This document shows, one piece after another, positions 55,031 to 63,561 of a stretch of 64,000 nt of DNA. The position numbers and the translations under genes were made by a program. Origin of the DNA: Roseinatronobacter sp. S2 (GTDB lineage: Bacteria; Pseudomonadota; Alphaproteobacteria; Rhodobacterales; Rhodobacteraceae). The notes below the pieces were generated by a model. That model saw nothing but the letters and a program-made list of their open reading frames with translations, ran no database searches and was not told the DNA's origin. Each line of letters begins with the position of its first letter. The stretch's first letter is position 1. The stretch covers positions 3,406,001-3,470,000 of the forward strand of contig NZ_CP121113.1 of NCBI RefSeq assembly GCF_029581395.1, written 5' to 3'.

Positions 55031-55129
55031 CTGTCGCGTTGTCGTTCATTTCGAGATGAAGAATTCAATAAAATCAATGGCCCTCCTTTGTCATTAAATG
55101 TGATACTTTGCGCTTAGAGCGCGTCGCGT

Positions 55130-55467
55130 TTAATCGGTTCGGTATCCTGCTGCTTTGAAGAAGTTGTAGCACTCTTCGTCTGTGAACAGTTCGCGGACAT
55201 GGCCGACCGCCTGCCAGAGTTGATCATAGGTCCGGGCTGCTCTGCGATCCGGCGCTCCACCCACCCCTTGACCCCGGTCAGCTTGCATCGACCATGATCC
55301 CCCTGCGGCTTTGGCGCAAGTGAGCCGGTCTCGTGCTTCAGCCGCATCATGTCATTGACGAACTTGATCGAAACGCACAGCCGTCGCGCCGCTTCGGTGT
55401 GCGTGTTGCCCTGCGCGACAAGTGACACGGCATGTTCGCGCAATTCAACCGGATGCGGTTTGTCCAT
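55130..55467 (-). mobile_element. Internally deleted IS630-family transposase
   Basis: The N-terminal helix-turn-helix part from ATG 55467 is intact (MDKPHPVELREHAVSL, TEAARRLCVSIKFVNDMMRL, LTGVKGWVERRIAEQPG). It then joins directly, in another frame, to the last 35 or so codons of the same kind of transposase (TYDQLWQAVGHVRELF, DEECYNFFKAAGYRTD, stop at 55130). The joint is near 55228-55233. The whole DDE catalytic core is missing, so it cannot transpose by itself but may be mobilised. Terminal repeats could not be located with confidence. Confidence 0.7.
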
Positions 55468-55684
55468 CTGTGATCCCCACATCTGCCTCACCGGCAGGGA
55501 ATCACAGAAGTATAACAATGGGAATCCAGAATCCGATCAGTTGCGACCCGCCCTAATGGCGATATCGTTGCCTATAATTCTACGACAGCGTTCAAGCAGT
55601 TTATGTCAGAAAAATATCGCAAAGTCATCGCTTTAGCTCAGTGATCCTAAATTTAGGGGAAAAAAGTTGGGTCCAAAAGGGGCG

Positions 55685-55779
55685 CCAACGCGTCCTGTCT
55701 CATCGTTAAGGGCAGCGCGACACTTGGCGTGGTGCGCGAATTGACAGGGCGCGACACGTTCCGGCTTTACGGGCTGTGA
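55685..55779 (+). pseudogene. 3' remnant of a gene normally upstream of the ScpB-like gene (DUF1403-like)
   Basis: An open frame of about 30 codons ends LGVVRELTGRDTFRLYGL and stops 1 bp before the ScpB-like start. Such endings occur in DUF1403 proteins that precede ScpB-like genes in Rhodobacteraceae, which I recall but cannot verify here. No 5' part is present. Confidence 0.35.
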
Positions 55780-55780
55780 C

Positions 55781-56293
55781 ATGGCAAAAAAGCGCGCCCC
55801 CGAATTTGACCGTGCCCGGTCCGACCTGCCGCCAGAGCTGCGCTGGAGCGATTGGATGAAGCGCATCGAGGCCGCGCTGCTCGCAAGTGCGCGGCCCGTT
55901 GCACGCGACGATCTGGCCCGCGTGGTGGGGCAAGGGATGTTAGTCGATATGCTGCCTGAAGACGTTTCGGCAGATCTGGAAACCCGCCCCTACGAGATTG
56001 TCAAATCGGGTGACGGGTGGCTGCTGCGCACGCGCGCCGCCCACGCGCCTGCCATTCGTGCAGTAGCCGATATCGCGGATCATGCGCTGGACCTGAGCGA
56101 CCATGATGCCGCAGTTTTGGCCACAATCGCTTACTATCAACCGGTCAGTCGGGATGGGCTGAAAGCTCTCTTCGGTAAAGATATCAGCCGTGATCTGATG
56201 GGGCGGCTGTCCGCGCGTGGCCTTCTGTTCACTGGAATTTTCTTTGGAAGGTCCATCGCCACTGCAGCTTTCTGGGGCATTAGGGGTTGCTGA
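55781..56293 (+). pseudogene. ScpB-like (SMC-Scp complex) protein, 3'-truncated
   Basis: The winged-helix N-terminal two thirds are recognisable: SDLPPELRWSDWMKRIEAALL, RDDLARVVGQGM, DLSDHDAAVLATIAYYQPVS, LFGKDISRDLMGRLSARGLL. Family resemblance ends at about codon 147 (position 56222), where the frame enters a transporter remnant and gains an unrelated tail. Normal accessory ScpB proteins are around 215 aa. Probably non-functional. Confidence 0.6.
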
Positions 56294-56837
56294 TTGCTTT
56301 CGTTGTCATTCGGCCGGGGCAAATGCCATGGCGGGATATGTTGGCACGCGTTCTGGACGGGTTTGGGGATGCGGGGCGCGGGTTGGTTATCATCGGTGTC
56401 TTGCTGGCGGGTGCCCAAATCCTTGTGTCCATGATCAACCTGACGGGAATAGGCGTGACGCTAAGTTCGATGATTGTCAGCCTTGCGGGGGACCGCACCT
56501 TTTTGTCGCGCTGATTGTGGCCGGCCTTTGCCTGATTATGGGGATGGGTCTGCCAACAACTGCGGCCTATGTGCTGGTGTCGGCAGTTCTTGCGCCTGCC
56601 ATGACAACGGTGGGTGTGGACCCATTGGCCGCGCATATGTTCGTGTTCTATTTCGCAACATTATCAGTCATCACGCCCCCTGTTTTGCGTCGCGGTTTTT
56701 GTGGGTGCGGACATTGCAGGCACAAACTGGCTGCCTGCCGCCATTGAGGCTGTGCGCCTTGCTTCGGTCGTATATATCGTGCCCTTCATGATCTTGCTAT
56801 ATCCGCGCATGGTCGGGCAAGGCGGGGGTCTGGCCGA
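56226..56837 (+). pseudogene. Fused TRAP permease (TAXI-type) fragment with multiple frameshifts
   Basis: Pieces in alternating frames reconstruct one membrane region. They are EGPSPLQLSGALGV, then LLIAFVVIRPGQMPWRDMLA and VIIGVLLAGAQILVSMINL, then ALIVAGLCLIMGMGLPTTAA and HMFVFYFATLSVITPPV, then VGADIAGTNWLPAAIEAVRL. At least three frame changes are needed and both ends are missing. This is a decayed C-terminal part of a 4TM/12TM fused TRAP permease. Confidence 0.7.
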
Positions 56838-57280
56838 ACGCACAATCGCGCTTGCCCAACAGGCACTATTGCGTGATCCTACTGCCGGTTCCGATACCAT
56901 GCTGGTCGCGCGGATGCGCGCAGCTCTGCCGGCCTGCCATGCGCAGAGGGGGTGCGCATTGTGACGAACATAGGTGCAGCCAACCCTTTTGCCGCAGCGG
57001 AAGCCGTGCGCACAGTCCTGCGGGATCCCGGCCTGCACGGAATGCGTGTCGCGGCCATCAGCGGGGATGATGTGCTGGCAGAAGTCAAAGCAGGGGATCA
57101 CCCCAGATTGATGAGACAGGACAGCCCGTGTCAGCGCTTGGCAGCAAGCTGATTTCTGCAAATGCGTATCTTGGCGGGATCTCCCGGTCTTTGGCGCTGG
57201 ACGCCCACGGCAAATGTCTTGGTTCAGAAATACTGGATCTGGAAGTGCAAAAGGCGATCGTGCGCAACTTGGCAGAGTGA
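56838..57280 (+). pseudogene. AtuA-family (acyclic terpene utilisation) N-terminal remnant
   Basis: AERTIALAQQALLRD and MLVARMRAALPAC in one frame, then MRIVTNIGAANPFAAAEAV and MRVAAISGDDVLAE in the next, then ETGQPVSALGSKLISANAYL in a third, resemble the start of AtuA/DUF1446 proteins. The tail to the stop at 57280 (LDAHGKCLGSEILDLEVQ) is not recognised. It is joined without a gap to the TRAP remnant, so the two were probably one operon before decay. Confidence 0.5.
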
Positions 57281-57446
57281 ACAGCCAAACCGTATTCCGG
57301 GCGAGGCAAGGATCAACTGCGCAACAGGCGCTGATGGCCGTTATTATCACACAAGGAAAACCCTGATGACATGTGATCGAACAATAGACGGGACTGTTGC
57401 TTTAGTGGCCATATTGTCGTGAAGTTGTTGCTGAAAGGACTTCTAC

Positions 57447-58157
57447 ATGGCAAGCAAACAGCCATTCAAGCGCTACCGGTTTCCCGCAGTAATCATCCTG
57501 TGTGCGGTTCGTATGTATTTGCGCTAACCGTTGCACTGTCAGGATGTGACTGACCTGCTGGCGCAGCGAGGGCTGGATATCGACCGCTCGACGTTCTTTC
57601 GATGGGTGCAGAAGTCTGGGCCGGAACTGTCCAGGCGGACCGAGGGTCATCTCAGTCGCGCGAGCCGTAATTGGCATGTGGATGAAACCTATATTCGTGT
57701 TGGTGGAAAATGGCGTTACCTGTGGCGGGCAGTTGATGCCAACGGCCAATTGGTGGATTTCAGGCTCACTGCCAGACGCGATGCCAAAGCTGCAATAGCC
57801 TTTCTGAACAAGGCAATTGAACATGTACGTCTGCACCGCCCCGTTTCGATCTGCACTGATAAAGCACCCACCTACCAGAAGGTGATCCGGGAGATCAACC
57901 ACCGTTACGATCCGCACTTTGACTATATCATCCATGCCGCCCGCAAGTATCTAAACAACCGTGTGGAAAGCGACCATGCCGCTATGAAGATGCTCCTCGG
58001 ATACCGCCAAAGATTCCGATCTTAGCAACGTGCAAAGGCAACACTGTTGGGGATGGAGGTAATCAGAACGATCACAAATGGGCACATACAAATCAGGCAG
58101 CCAGGCGTCCGAGGCGAAATCAGCTTCATCCACGAGCTACTTAACTTGGCCGCCTGA
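57447..58157 (+). mobile_element. IS6-family transposase with two in-frame stops
   Basis: One continuous frame of 237 codons, the normal IS6 length, is broken only by TAA (codon 27, 57525-57527) and TAG (58023-58025). The frame includes RGLDIDRSTFFRWVQKSGPEL, the DDE core (NWHVDETYIRVGGKWRYLWR, ICTDKAPTY, NNRVESDHAAMKMLLGYRQ), and a C-terminal tail after the second stop (NGHIQIRQPGVRGE). Both stops fall where relatives have sense codons. A possible left end GGGACTGTTGC lies near 57390; the right end was not found. The element is immobile unless stops are suppressed. Confidence 0.8.
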
Positions 58158-58178
58158 AATCAAGGCCACAGCATAAAA

Positions 58179-59810
58179 TCAACCGCGCTGCAAGTTAACG
58201 CAAGAATCCTGATCGGAAAGCAGACACACTTCCTGGCTGATAGGTAAAGTTTTGATCCGGTAGGCCATCTGGGCGCGCGATAGTCCGAGCAAGCGGGCGG
58301 CGGCGGCGACATTGCCGCCCGATGCATGAAGGGCGCCATTCAGGATGCTTGCGCTGAGGCTGTCAAATGTTACCGCACCTTCGGTAAACGCCGGTCGCAG
58401 CATTGACCAGAGCGTGTCACTTTCTGGCGCAGATTCTTTGAGTGGGGCATCGTTCAAGGCCAATCGCAGATCCGAAGCCATAAGGGTTTCCGGTTGCTCC
58501 GCCAACAAGACCGCGCGTGAAAGCAGACTGCGCAACTCGGTCAACCCTGCACGGAAATGCATCGATGCCAATAGCGCTGCGGCATCGTCGCTCAGGCGTG
58601 CTGACCCCTGAAGTGCCAGTAATTTCTCCGCCAGTCGTGGCACATCTGCCTTGCGCGCATTCAGGTCGGGCAAGCAGACAGGCAAAACCGCCAGTTCAAA
58701 GGCCAGTTCAGGAAGGAATTGTGCGCTTGACAGCAGGGCATTGGGTGGCTTGTTCGACAGCGCTATCACCAATGGGGGGTGCCCGCTATCCTGCGTCAGC
58801 AGATCGCGCAACGCATATTGCCGATCAACTGGCAGCATCTCGATGGCGGCAATGACAATCCCCTGTGACTGTGCTTGGCTGTGTTCTGGGGGCTGGCGCA
58901 GTGCGGCAAGTCGATCGGTCAAGTCTGGCGCTTCTGCATGTATTATCTGGAACGTGCTTTCCGGATAGCGTTGTTGATAAAGCCAGCGTGCCGCAAGCCT
59001 GCGCCCGGACCCCACAGGGCCGCATATAAGTGCCGGTAACTTGTTCGCGGCAATCTTCTTCAGCCGTTCATGGACCGGAGAAAGAACAACAGATGTCAGA
59101 TCATCATGTGGGTGAGTTTCAGTTGTGCGTTTTGCTGATGGGCCGATGCCCCAGGGTGTGCCTTGAGGACCAATGACTTCCCTGAGGAAGAACTGAACGA
59201 AGGGATCGTCCTGTCCCCAGCCGTCAACCGTTTTGCCAACAACGCGGCAGCTTTTGTGACCGGTGGCCGAGCAGGTTAATTCCTTGTAGATGACAAGCCT
59301 GCGGAAAAACACGCTTGCGTAACCTGCTGCATATCCTGTTTGCAGCCAGCATACAGGTTTTGTCGCGCGCCCGTGGCGGTGTTGGTAATTGCTTGCCTCG
59401 ACCGATTCATGCCACAGGAAATCCCCCGTAAAACGGTCAGACTCGAAGTCAAAATCATTCGAGATCGTTTCGACCTTGACGGTTCCGGTTACCATGTGCA
59501 GCCGCGTTCCTGCCGTGAACGCGTCCCCCGGATCAAGCGTTGGCCAGGACTGCCGGATGAACTCTGCATCCTCGCGCCCGCTGCGAAATCCCAGACGTAG
59601 CATCAACACCATGGCATCATGTTCACTGTAGCGTCGCATCAGCTGATCGCGCAGATCATCGAAAAAGCTTGCGCGGGTCAGAAGCATGCGCTCCCCCTTA
59701 AGGGAGATGGTGCCATGCGCGGGATTGAACTCCAGCAGATCCAGCAGGTCGCGCAGCGTCGGACGACCGCCGCGGGTAAGGAGTTCATTCTGGCTTCTGT
59801 CTGTATGCAT
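58179..59810 (-). CDS. XylR/DmpR-like regulator with V4R sensor and degenerate AAA+ domain
   Basis: Regulator of 543 aa. Residues about 15-210 match the XylR_N/V4R aromatic-sensor pair (LKGERMLLTRASFFDDLRDQ, then TGYAAGYASVFFRRLVIYKE with Cys/Gly-rich SATGHKSCRVVGKTVDGW). The central AAA+ region is damaged: Walker A is GPVGSGRR with Arg for Lys, Walker B is IVIAAIEML without the Asp pair, and the GAFTGA loop that contacts sigma-54 is absent. A Fis-type HTH ends the protein (GNVAAAARLLGLSRAQMAYR). It probably acts without sigma-54. It is divergent from the cupin/SDR/transporter operon. Confidence 0.85.
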   Translation of the reverse strand: MHTDRSQNELLTRGGRPTLRDLLDLLEFNPAHGTISLKGERMLLTRASFFDDLRDQLMRRYSEHDAMVLMLRLGFRSGREDAEFIRQSWPTLDPGDAFTAGTRLHMVTGTVKVETISNDFDFESDRFTGDFLWHESVEASNYQHRHGRATKPVCWLQTGYAAGYASVFFRRLVIYKELTCSATGHKSCRVVGKTVDGWGQDDPFVQFFLREVIGPQGTPWGIGPSAKRTTETHPHDDLTSVVLSPVHERLKKIAANKLPALICGPVGSGRRLAARWLYQQRYPESTFQIIHAEAPDLTDRLAALRQPPEHSQAQSQGIVIAAIEMLPVDRQYALRDLLTQDSGHPPLVIALSNKPPNALLSSAQFLPELAFELAVLPVCLPDLNARKADVPRLAEKLLALQGSARLSDDAAALLASMHFRAGLTELRSLLSRAVLLAEQPETLMASDLRLALNDAPLKESAPESDTLWSMLRPAFTEGAVTFDSLSASILNGALHASGGNVAAAARLLGLSRAQMAYRIKTLPISQEVCLLSDQDSCVNLQRG

Positions 59811-59819
59811 GATGGCACT

Positions 59820-59855
59820 TTATCAAATGATAAATGTTATTCTACCATTTGATAA
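59820..59855. promoter_or_regulatory. Upstream activating-type inverted repeats between regulator and cupin operon
   Basis: TTATCAAATGATAA (59820-59833) is a 14-bp palindrome. CATTTGATAA (59846-59855) is the reverse complement of its first ten bases, giving a larger inverted repeat. The sites are 10-45 bp from the regulator start and about 205-240 bp before the cupin ATG. They are a good candidate binding site for the XylR-like protein. Confidence 0.6.
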
Positions 59856-60059
59856 CGCGGCAGCGCGGCAAAATATGTATATAAAACAACATTACTTCAT
59901 ATTTTTTTTAAATTGAGGCCGCAAAAGCACCGGAACACAAAGGATATTAATCCACTGCATCGGCATTGCCGCAGCGCAGCTGAGTTTTTTCCAGTTGACG
60001 GAACTTCCGACCGGACTGTTGGATCAATAGACCAACGCGACAGGTCAAGGGAGGACCAG

Positions 60060-60575
60060 ATGACAATGAACAAGCAGATCACCAAACTGCCGCCGGAACC
60101 TCATGAAGCGATGATCCACCGCTTCGGAAAAGAGGGGGCCTTCATTCCGGGTGATGATGCCAGAAACCCCTGGGTGCCCTTTGGCGAAGCAGCGGCAATC
60201 AAGCATCTTGCATTTGATGTCCGCAATAATTCCGCCGCCAACATCCTTTGGGTCAAGGGCGGGGGGCGCATCGGAACGCACAGGCATCGCGGGGTGGTTT
60301 CGGCCGTTACGCTGGAAGGGTCCTGGGGCTATTACGAATATGACTGGGTCGCCCGTCCCGGGGATTTCGTCTATGAACTGCCCGGCACGGCTCACACGCT
60401 GTATTCGGATGACCCCAATGGCATGAAGGCGCTGTTCTGGTTGAACGGGGCGATCGAATTTTTCGATGACGATGCGCAATACGACTTCACCGCCGATGTC
60501 TTCTGGTTCATCGACCATTACGTCAGCTACTGCGAAGCAAACGGAATTGCCGTCAACAACGACATGTTCATATGA
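60060..60575 (+). CDS. Cupin protein of the 2,4'-dihydroxyacetophenone dioxygenase family
   Basis: Protein of 171 aa with a ChrR/DAD-like cupin fold. Metal ligands are suggested by RIGTHRHRGVVSAVTLEGSW (two His) and GTAHTLYSDD (His). 2,4'-Dihydroxyacetophenone dioxygenase cleaves the side chain of the aromatic ketone to 4-hydroxybenzoate and formate; many relatives are uncharacterised. Start ATG 60060 has GGGAGG upstream (a second ATG is 6 bp later). It is the first gene of the operon that continues with an SDR. Confidence 0.75.
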   Translation: MTMNKQITKLPPEPHEAMIHRFGKEGAFIPGDDARNPWVPFGEAAAIKHLAFDVRNNSAANILWVKGGGRIGTHRHRGVVSAVTLEGSWGYYEYDWVARPGDFVYELPGTAHTLYSDDPNGMKALFWLNGAIEFFDDDAQYDFTADVFWFIDHYVSYCEANGIAVNNDMFI

Positions 60576-60615
60576 GCGCCCCGTTCGGAAAGCGCGGGTG
60601 AAGAGAAGGGTAAAC

Positions 60616-61434
60616 ATGTCGTTGGAAACAATGTTCAATGTGGCAGGAAAATCCGTAATTGTTACGGGGGGCGCGTCCGGAATCGGCAGGGCCTATGTCG
60701 AAATCATGGTCGAATGCGGTGCATATGTCTGCATTCTGGATTGCGATCAGGATGGTCTGGGCCAAACTGTTGCCCAGATCGGGGCTGAAGGCTGGCCGGG
60801 GCGGGTGTGGTCCATAGCTGTGGATGTCAGCGACCGTCGCGCATTGGCGAACGCGTTCGACGCGGTTGCGCGGAAACAGGGACGTATTGATGCGGTTTTT
60901 GCAAATGCGGGGCTGGATGCCGGACCCGGTTTCCTGACCCCGGAGGGAGAACGCCACCCGCTGGGACAGATCGACAGCATGCCCGAGGACCAGTGGGACA
61001 GGGTTCTGGACGTCAATCTTACGGGGGTATTCAGCACAATCCGCAATGCGGCGCGTCATATGAAGATGACTGGCGGCGGCCGTATCATTGTGACGTCATC
61101 GGTTGCGGCGCGGGTAAATGAGTCTTTTGTGGGCACAGCCTATATGCCCGCAAAGGCCGGGGTAGACCATCTGGTCAGAAATGCCGCCATGGAACTGGCT
61201 GCGTATGGGATTCTTGTCAACTGCATTTCGCCCGGGCCTTTCATCACAAACATTGCAGGCGGACGGTTGAAGAATGCGGCTGACCGTGCGGCCTTCGAGG
61301 CGCAGTCCCTTCTTGGGCGCATTGCTGACCCTGAGGAAATCAAAGGGCTGGCGCTGTATCTGGCGTCGCCCGCGTCAAGTTATGTGACAGGGGCGCAAAT
61401 GACGATTGACGGCGGGTCATCCTTGCGTGGTTGA
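60616..61434 (+). CDS. Short-chain dehydrogenase/reductase
   Basis: SDR of 272 aa. The cofactor motif is TGGASGIGRAYVEIM; VFANAGLDAGPG (the NAG motif); the catalytic Ser is in IIVTSSVAARV, Tyr and Lys in TAYMPAKAGVDHL; the end is VTGAQMTIDGGSSLRG. An Asp after the second strand (ILDCDQD) favours NAD. The start at 60616 follows AGAAGGG. It is 40 bp after the cupin gene. It may oxidise a side-chain hydroxyl of an aromatic substrate to give the ketone used by the cupin enzyme. Confidence 0.9.
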   Translation: MSLETMFNVAGKSVIVTGGASGIGRAYVEIMVECGAYVCILDCDQDGLGQTVAQIGAEGWPGRVWSIAVDVSDRRALANAFDAVARKQGRIDAVFANAGLDAGPGFLTPEGERHPLGQIDSMPEDQWDRVLDVNLTGVFSTIRNAARHMKMTGGGRIIVTSSVAARVNESFVGTAYMPAKAGVDHLVRNAAMELAAYGILVNCISPGPFITNIAGGRLKNAADRAAFEAQSLLGRIADPEEIKGLALYLASPASSYVTGAQMTIDGGSSLRG

Positions 61435-61518
61435 GCGGGCCTGCTGAACGAAAGCGGGATTGTTGCCGGACCCGCGCGCACTATCCGGCAGTTGCTTTTT
61501 TCTCTGGGAGGATACGAA

Positions 61519-62811
61519 ATGAGCATTCAATCTGGACTTGGAACTTCGACGCGGCGCAGGGTTCTGCAAGGCATGGGCGCGGGCGTTGCAGCACTTGCCG
61601 CGCCATCCATTCTGCGCGCGCAAAGTGCGGGCACCATCAAGATCGGGTTCATCACACCGGCGACCGGCCCGCTTGCACTTTTCGGTGAAACCGACGGCTT
61701 CACGGTTGAGCGTATCCGCGAGGCTCTGGGCGGGAAGCTGGAGACGGCAGCGGGAACCTATGATTTGCAGATCCTTGTGCGTGACGGGCAGTCTGACCCG
61801 AACCGGTCAGCGCAGGTGGCCGCAGACCTGATCCTGAATGACGAGGTGCATATGCTGTTGCCTGCCTCGACAACGGATATCATCAATCCGGCGGCGGATC
61901 AGGCAGAACTGTTCGGTGTGCCGTGTTTGTCGACGGCAGCGCCTTGGCAGGCTATCGTCTTTCCGCGTGGCGGGGCCGATCAGCCGTTTGACTGGACCTA
62001 TCATTTCTTCTGGGGGCTGGACGAGGCGCTTGCAACATTTGTCGGGCTTTGGAACAGTCTTGATACGAACCGCAAGGTCGGCATGTTGTTTCCGCAGAAT
62101 GCCGATGGCGAAACCTGGGGCAGCACCGAATACGGGCTTCCTGTTCCGACGCAAGAGGCAGGTTTTGAAACGCGCATGCCGGGTTTCTTCCAGCCGCGGA
62201 CGAATGACTTTTCTTCGATGATATCCAATTTCCGGCAATTTGATGCGGATATCATCGGCGGTATCACCTATGTTGATGATCTGACCACCTTCGTGAACCA
62301 ATGCGCACAGCAAGGGTATCGTCCAAAGGCGATAACGGTTGCCGCGGCCTTGCTGTTTCCTTCAGGCATCGAGGCATTGGGCGATTTGGGCGTGGGCATG
62401 TCGTCCGAGGTTTGGTGGACACCTGCCTTCCCGTTCCAGTCATCGCTGACCGGACAGACCAGCCGCGACGTGGCTGATGCATGGGAAGCTTCCACGCGGC
62501 GGCAATGGACGCAGCCGCTGGGTTATAGCCATGCCATATGGGAGGTGGCCATTGATGCGCTGCGCCGGTCTTCCAATCCGCTGGACCGCACGGCCAACCG
62601 CGATGCGCTGCGCGAAACGTCCATGCAGACGCTGGTCGGCCCGGTTGATTTCGGTTCAGGGCCACACCCGAACGTGTCCGCTACGCCGATTTTCGGGGGC
62701 CAGTGGGTGCGGGGTGAACAATGGCCGTTCGAACTGAAGATTGTGGATAATTCGGTTAATCCGCTTTTTGAACCAGAGCAGGCAATGCAACCCCTGCCTT
62801 GGTCATCGTGA
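61519..62811 (+). CDS. ABC transporter substrate-binding protein (branched-chain/urea type) with Tat signal
   Basis: Periplasmic binding protein of 430 aa. The N-terminus has a twin-arginine-like signal (STRRRVLQGMGAGVAALAAP, cleavage after ILRA). The type-I binding fold is seen in IKIGFITPATGPLALFGETD, VHMLLPASTTDIINPAADQ and VPCLSTAAPWQ. Start 61519 has GGGAGG upstream. Relatives of this type often bind aromatic acids or other non-amino-acid ligands. The neighbouring aromatic-type enzymes support an aromatic ketone or acid ligand. Confidence 0.88.
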   Translation: MSIQSGLGTSTRRRVLQGMGAGVAALAAPSILRAQSAGTIKIGFITPATGPLALFGETDGFTVERIREALGGKLETAAGTYDLQILVRDGQSDPNRSAQVAADLILNDEVHMLLPASTTDIINPAADQAELFGVPCLSTAAPWQAIVFPRGGADQPFDWTYHFFWGLDEALATFVGLWNSLDTNRKVGMLFPQNADGETWGSTEYGLPVPTQEAGFETRMPGFFQPRTNDFSSMISNFRQFDADIIGGITYVDDLTTFVNQCAQQGYRPKAITVAAALLFPSGIEALGDLGVGMSSEVWWTPAFPFQSSLTGQTSRDVADAWEASTRRQWTQPLGYSHAIWEVAIDALRRSSNPLDRTANRDALRETSMQTLVGPVDFGSGPHPNVSATPIFGGQWVRGEQWPFELKIVDNSVNPLFEPEQAMQPLPWSS

Positions 62812-62823
62812 GCGCCACAGTTC

Positions 62824-63561
62824 ATGCAACATAAACAAGACGAAGCGCCCCTGTTGTCGGCGCGTGGCCTAAGCAAATCCTTCGGCGCTGTCAGGGTTCT
62901 GCACAACGTGGATTTCGAAGCCCGTGCTGGCGAAGTGCTGGGTATACTTGGTCCGAACGGTGCGGGCAAGACGACGCTGTTCAACCTGATCAGCGGGGAT
63001 ATCCGCGATTATGGGGGCGATATTCGTTTCGGGGGCCAGCCATTGGCTGGCCCCCCGTTTGAACGCTGCCGACAGGGCATTGGCAGGACGTATCAGATTC
63101 CGCTTCCCTACGGGGCGATGACAACCTTTGAGAATTTGCTTGTTGCCGCAAGTTTCGGAGGCGGCATGTCAGAGGCTGAAAGCTACGACCATTGCGCCAT
63201 GATTCTGGAAGATTGCGATCTGATGCGGCGCGCCAATGTGAACGCGGGCATGCTGACCTTGCTGGACCGAAAGCGCCTTGAACTGGCGCGGGCGCTGGCA
63301 TCAAAGCCACGGCTGCTGCTGCTGGACGAAATTGCCGGGGGACTGACCGAGGAAGAGGGCAAGGACCTTGTGGCCCTGATCGGGCGCATCCGTGACAGCG
63401 GTATTACAATCATCTGGATCGAGCATGTTCTGCACGCGCTTTTTGCCGTGGCCGACAGGCTTCTGGTGCTCAATTTCGGGGAAAAGATTGCCGAGGGGCT
63501 GCCTGCACAGGTGATTGAGAACCCAGAGGTCAAACGCGTCTATATGGGGGTCGAGGCATGA
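62824..63561 (+). CDS. livG: Branched-chain-type ABC transporter ATP-binding protein (LivG type)
   Basis: ATPase of 245 aa. Walker A LGPNGAGKTTLFNLISG. Walker B LLLLDEIAGGLTEEEG. The LSGGQ signature is replaced by MLTLLDRKRLELARAL. The short C-terminal tail is of the LivG type. Start 62824 is 12 bp after the binding-protein stop. No livH/livM permease genes lie between, so they are expected beyond the right edge. Confidence 0.9.
   Translation: MQHKQDEAPLLSARGLSKSFGAVRVLHNVDFEARAGEVLGILGPNGAGKTTLFNLISGDIRDYGGDIRFGGQPLAGPPFERCRQGIGRTYQIPLPYGAMTTFENLLVAASFGGGMSEAESYDHCAMILEDCDLMRRANVNAGMLTLLDRKRLELARALASKPRLLLLDEIAGGLTEEEGKDLVALIGRIRDSGITIIWIEHVLHALFAVADRLLVLNFGEKIAEGLPAQVIENPEVKRVYMGVEA

Noticed and set aside
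59811..60059. Sigma-54 promoter for the cupin operon
   Set aside because: TGGCAC at 59814 is not followed by TTGC at the required distance, and the regulator lacks the sigma-54 contact loop.
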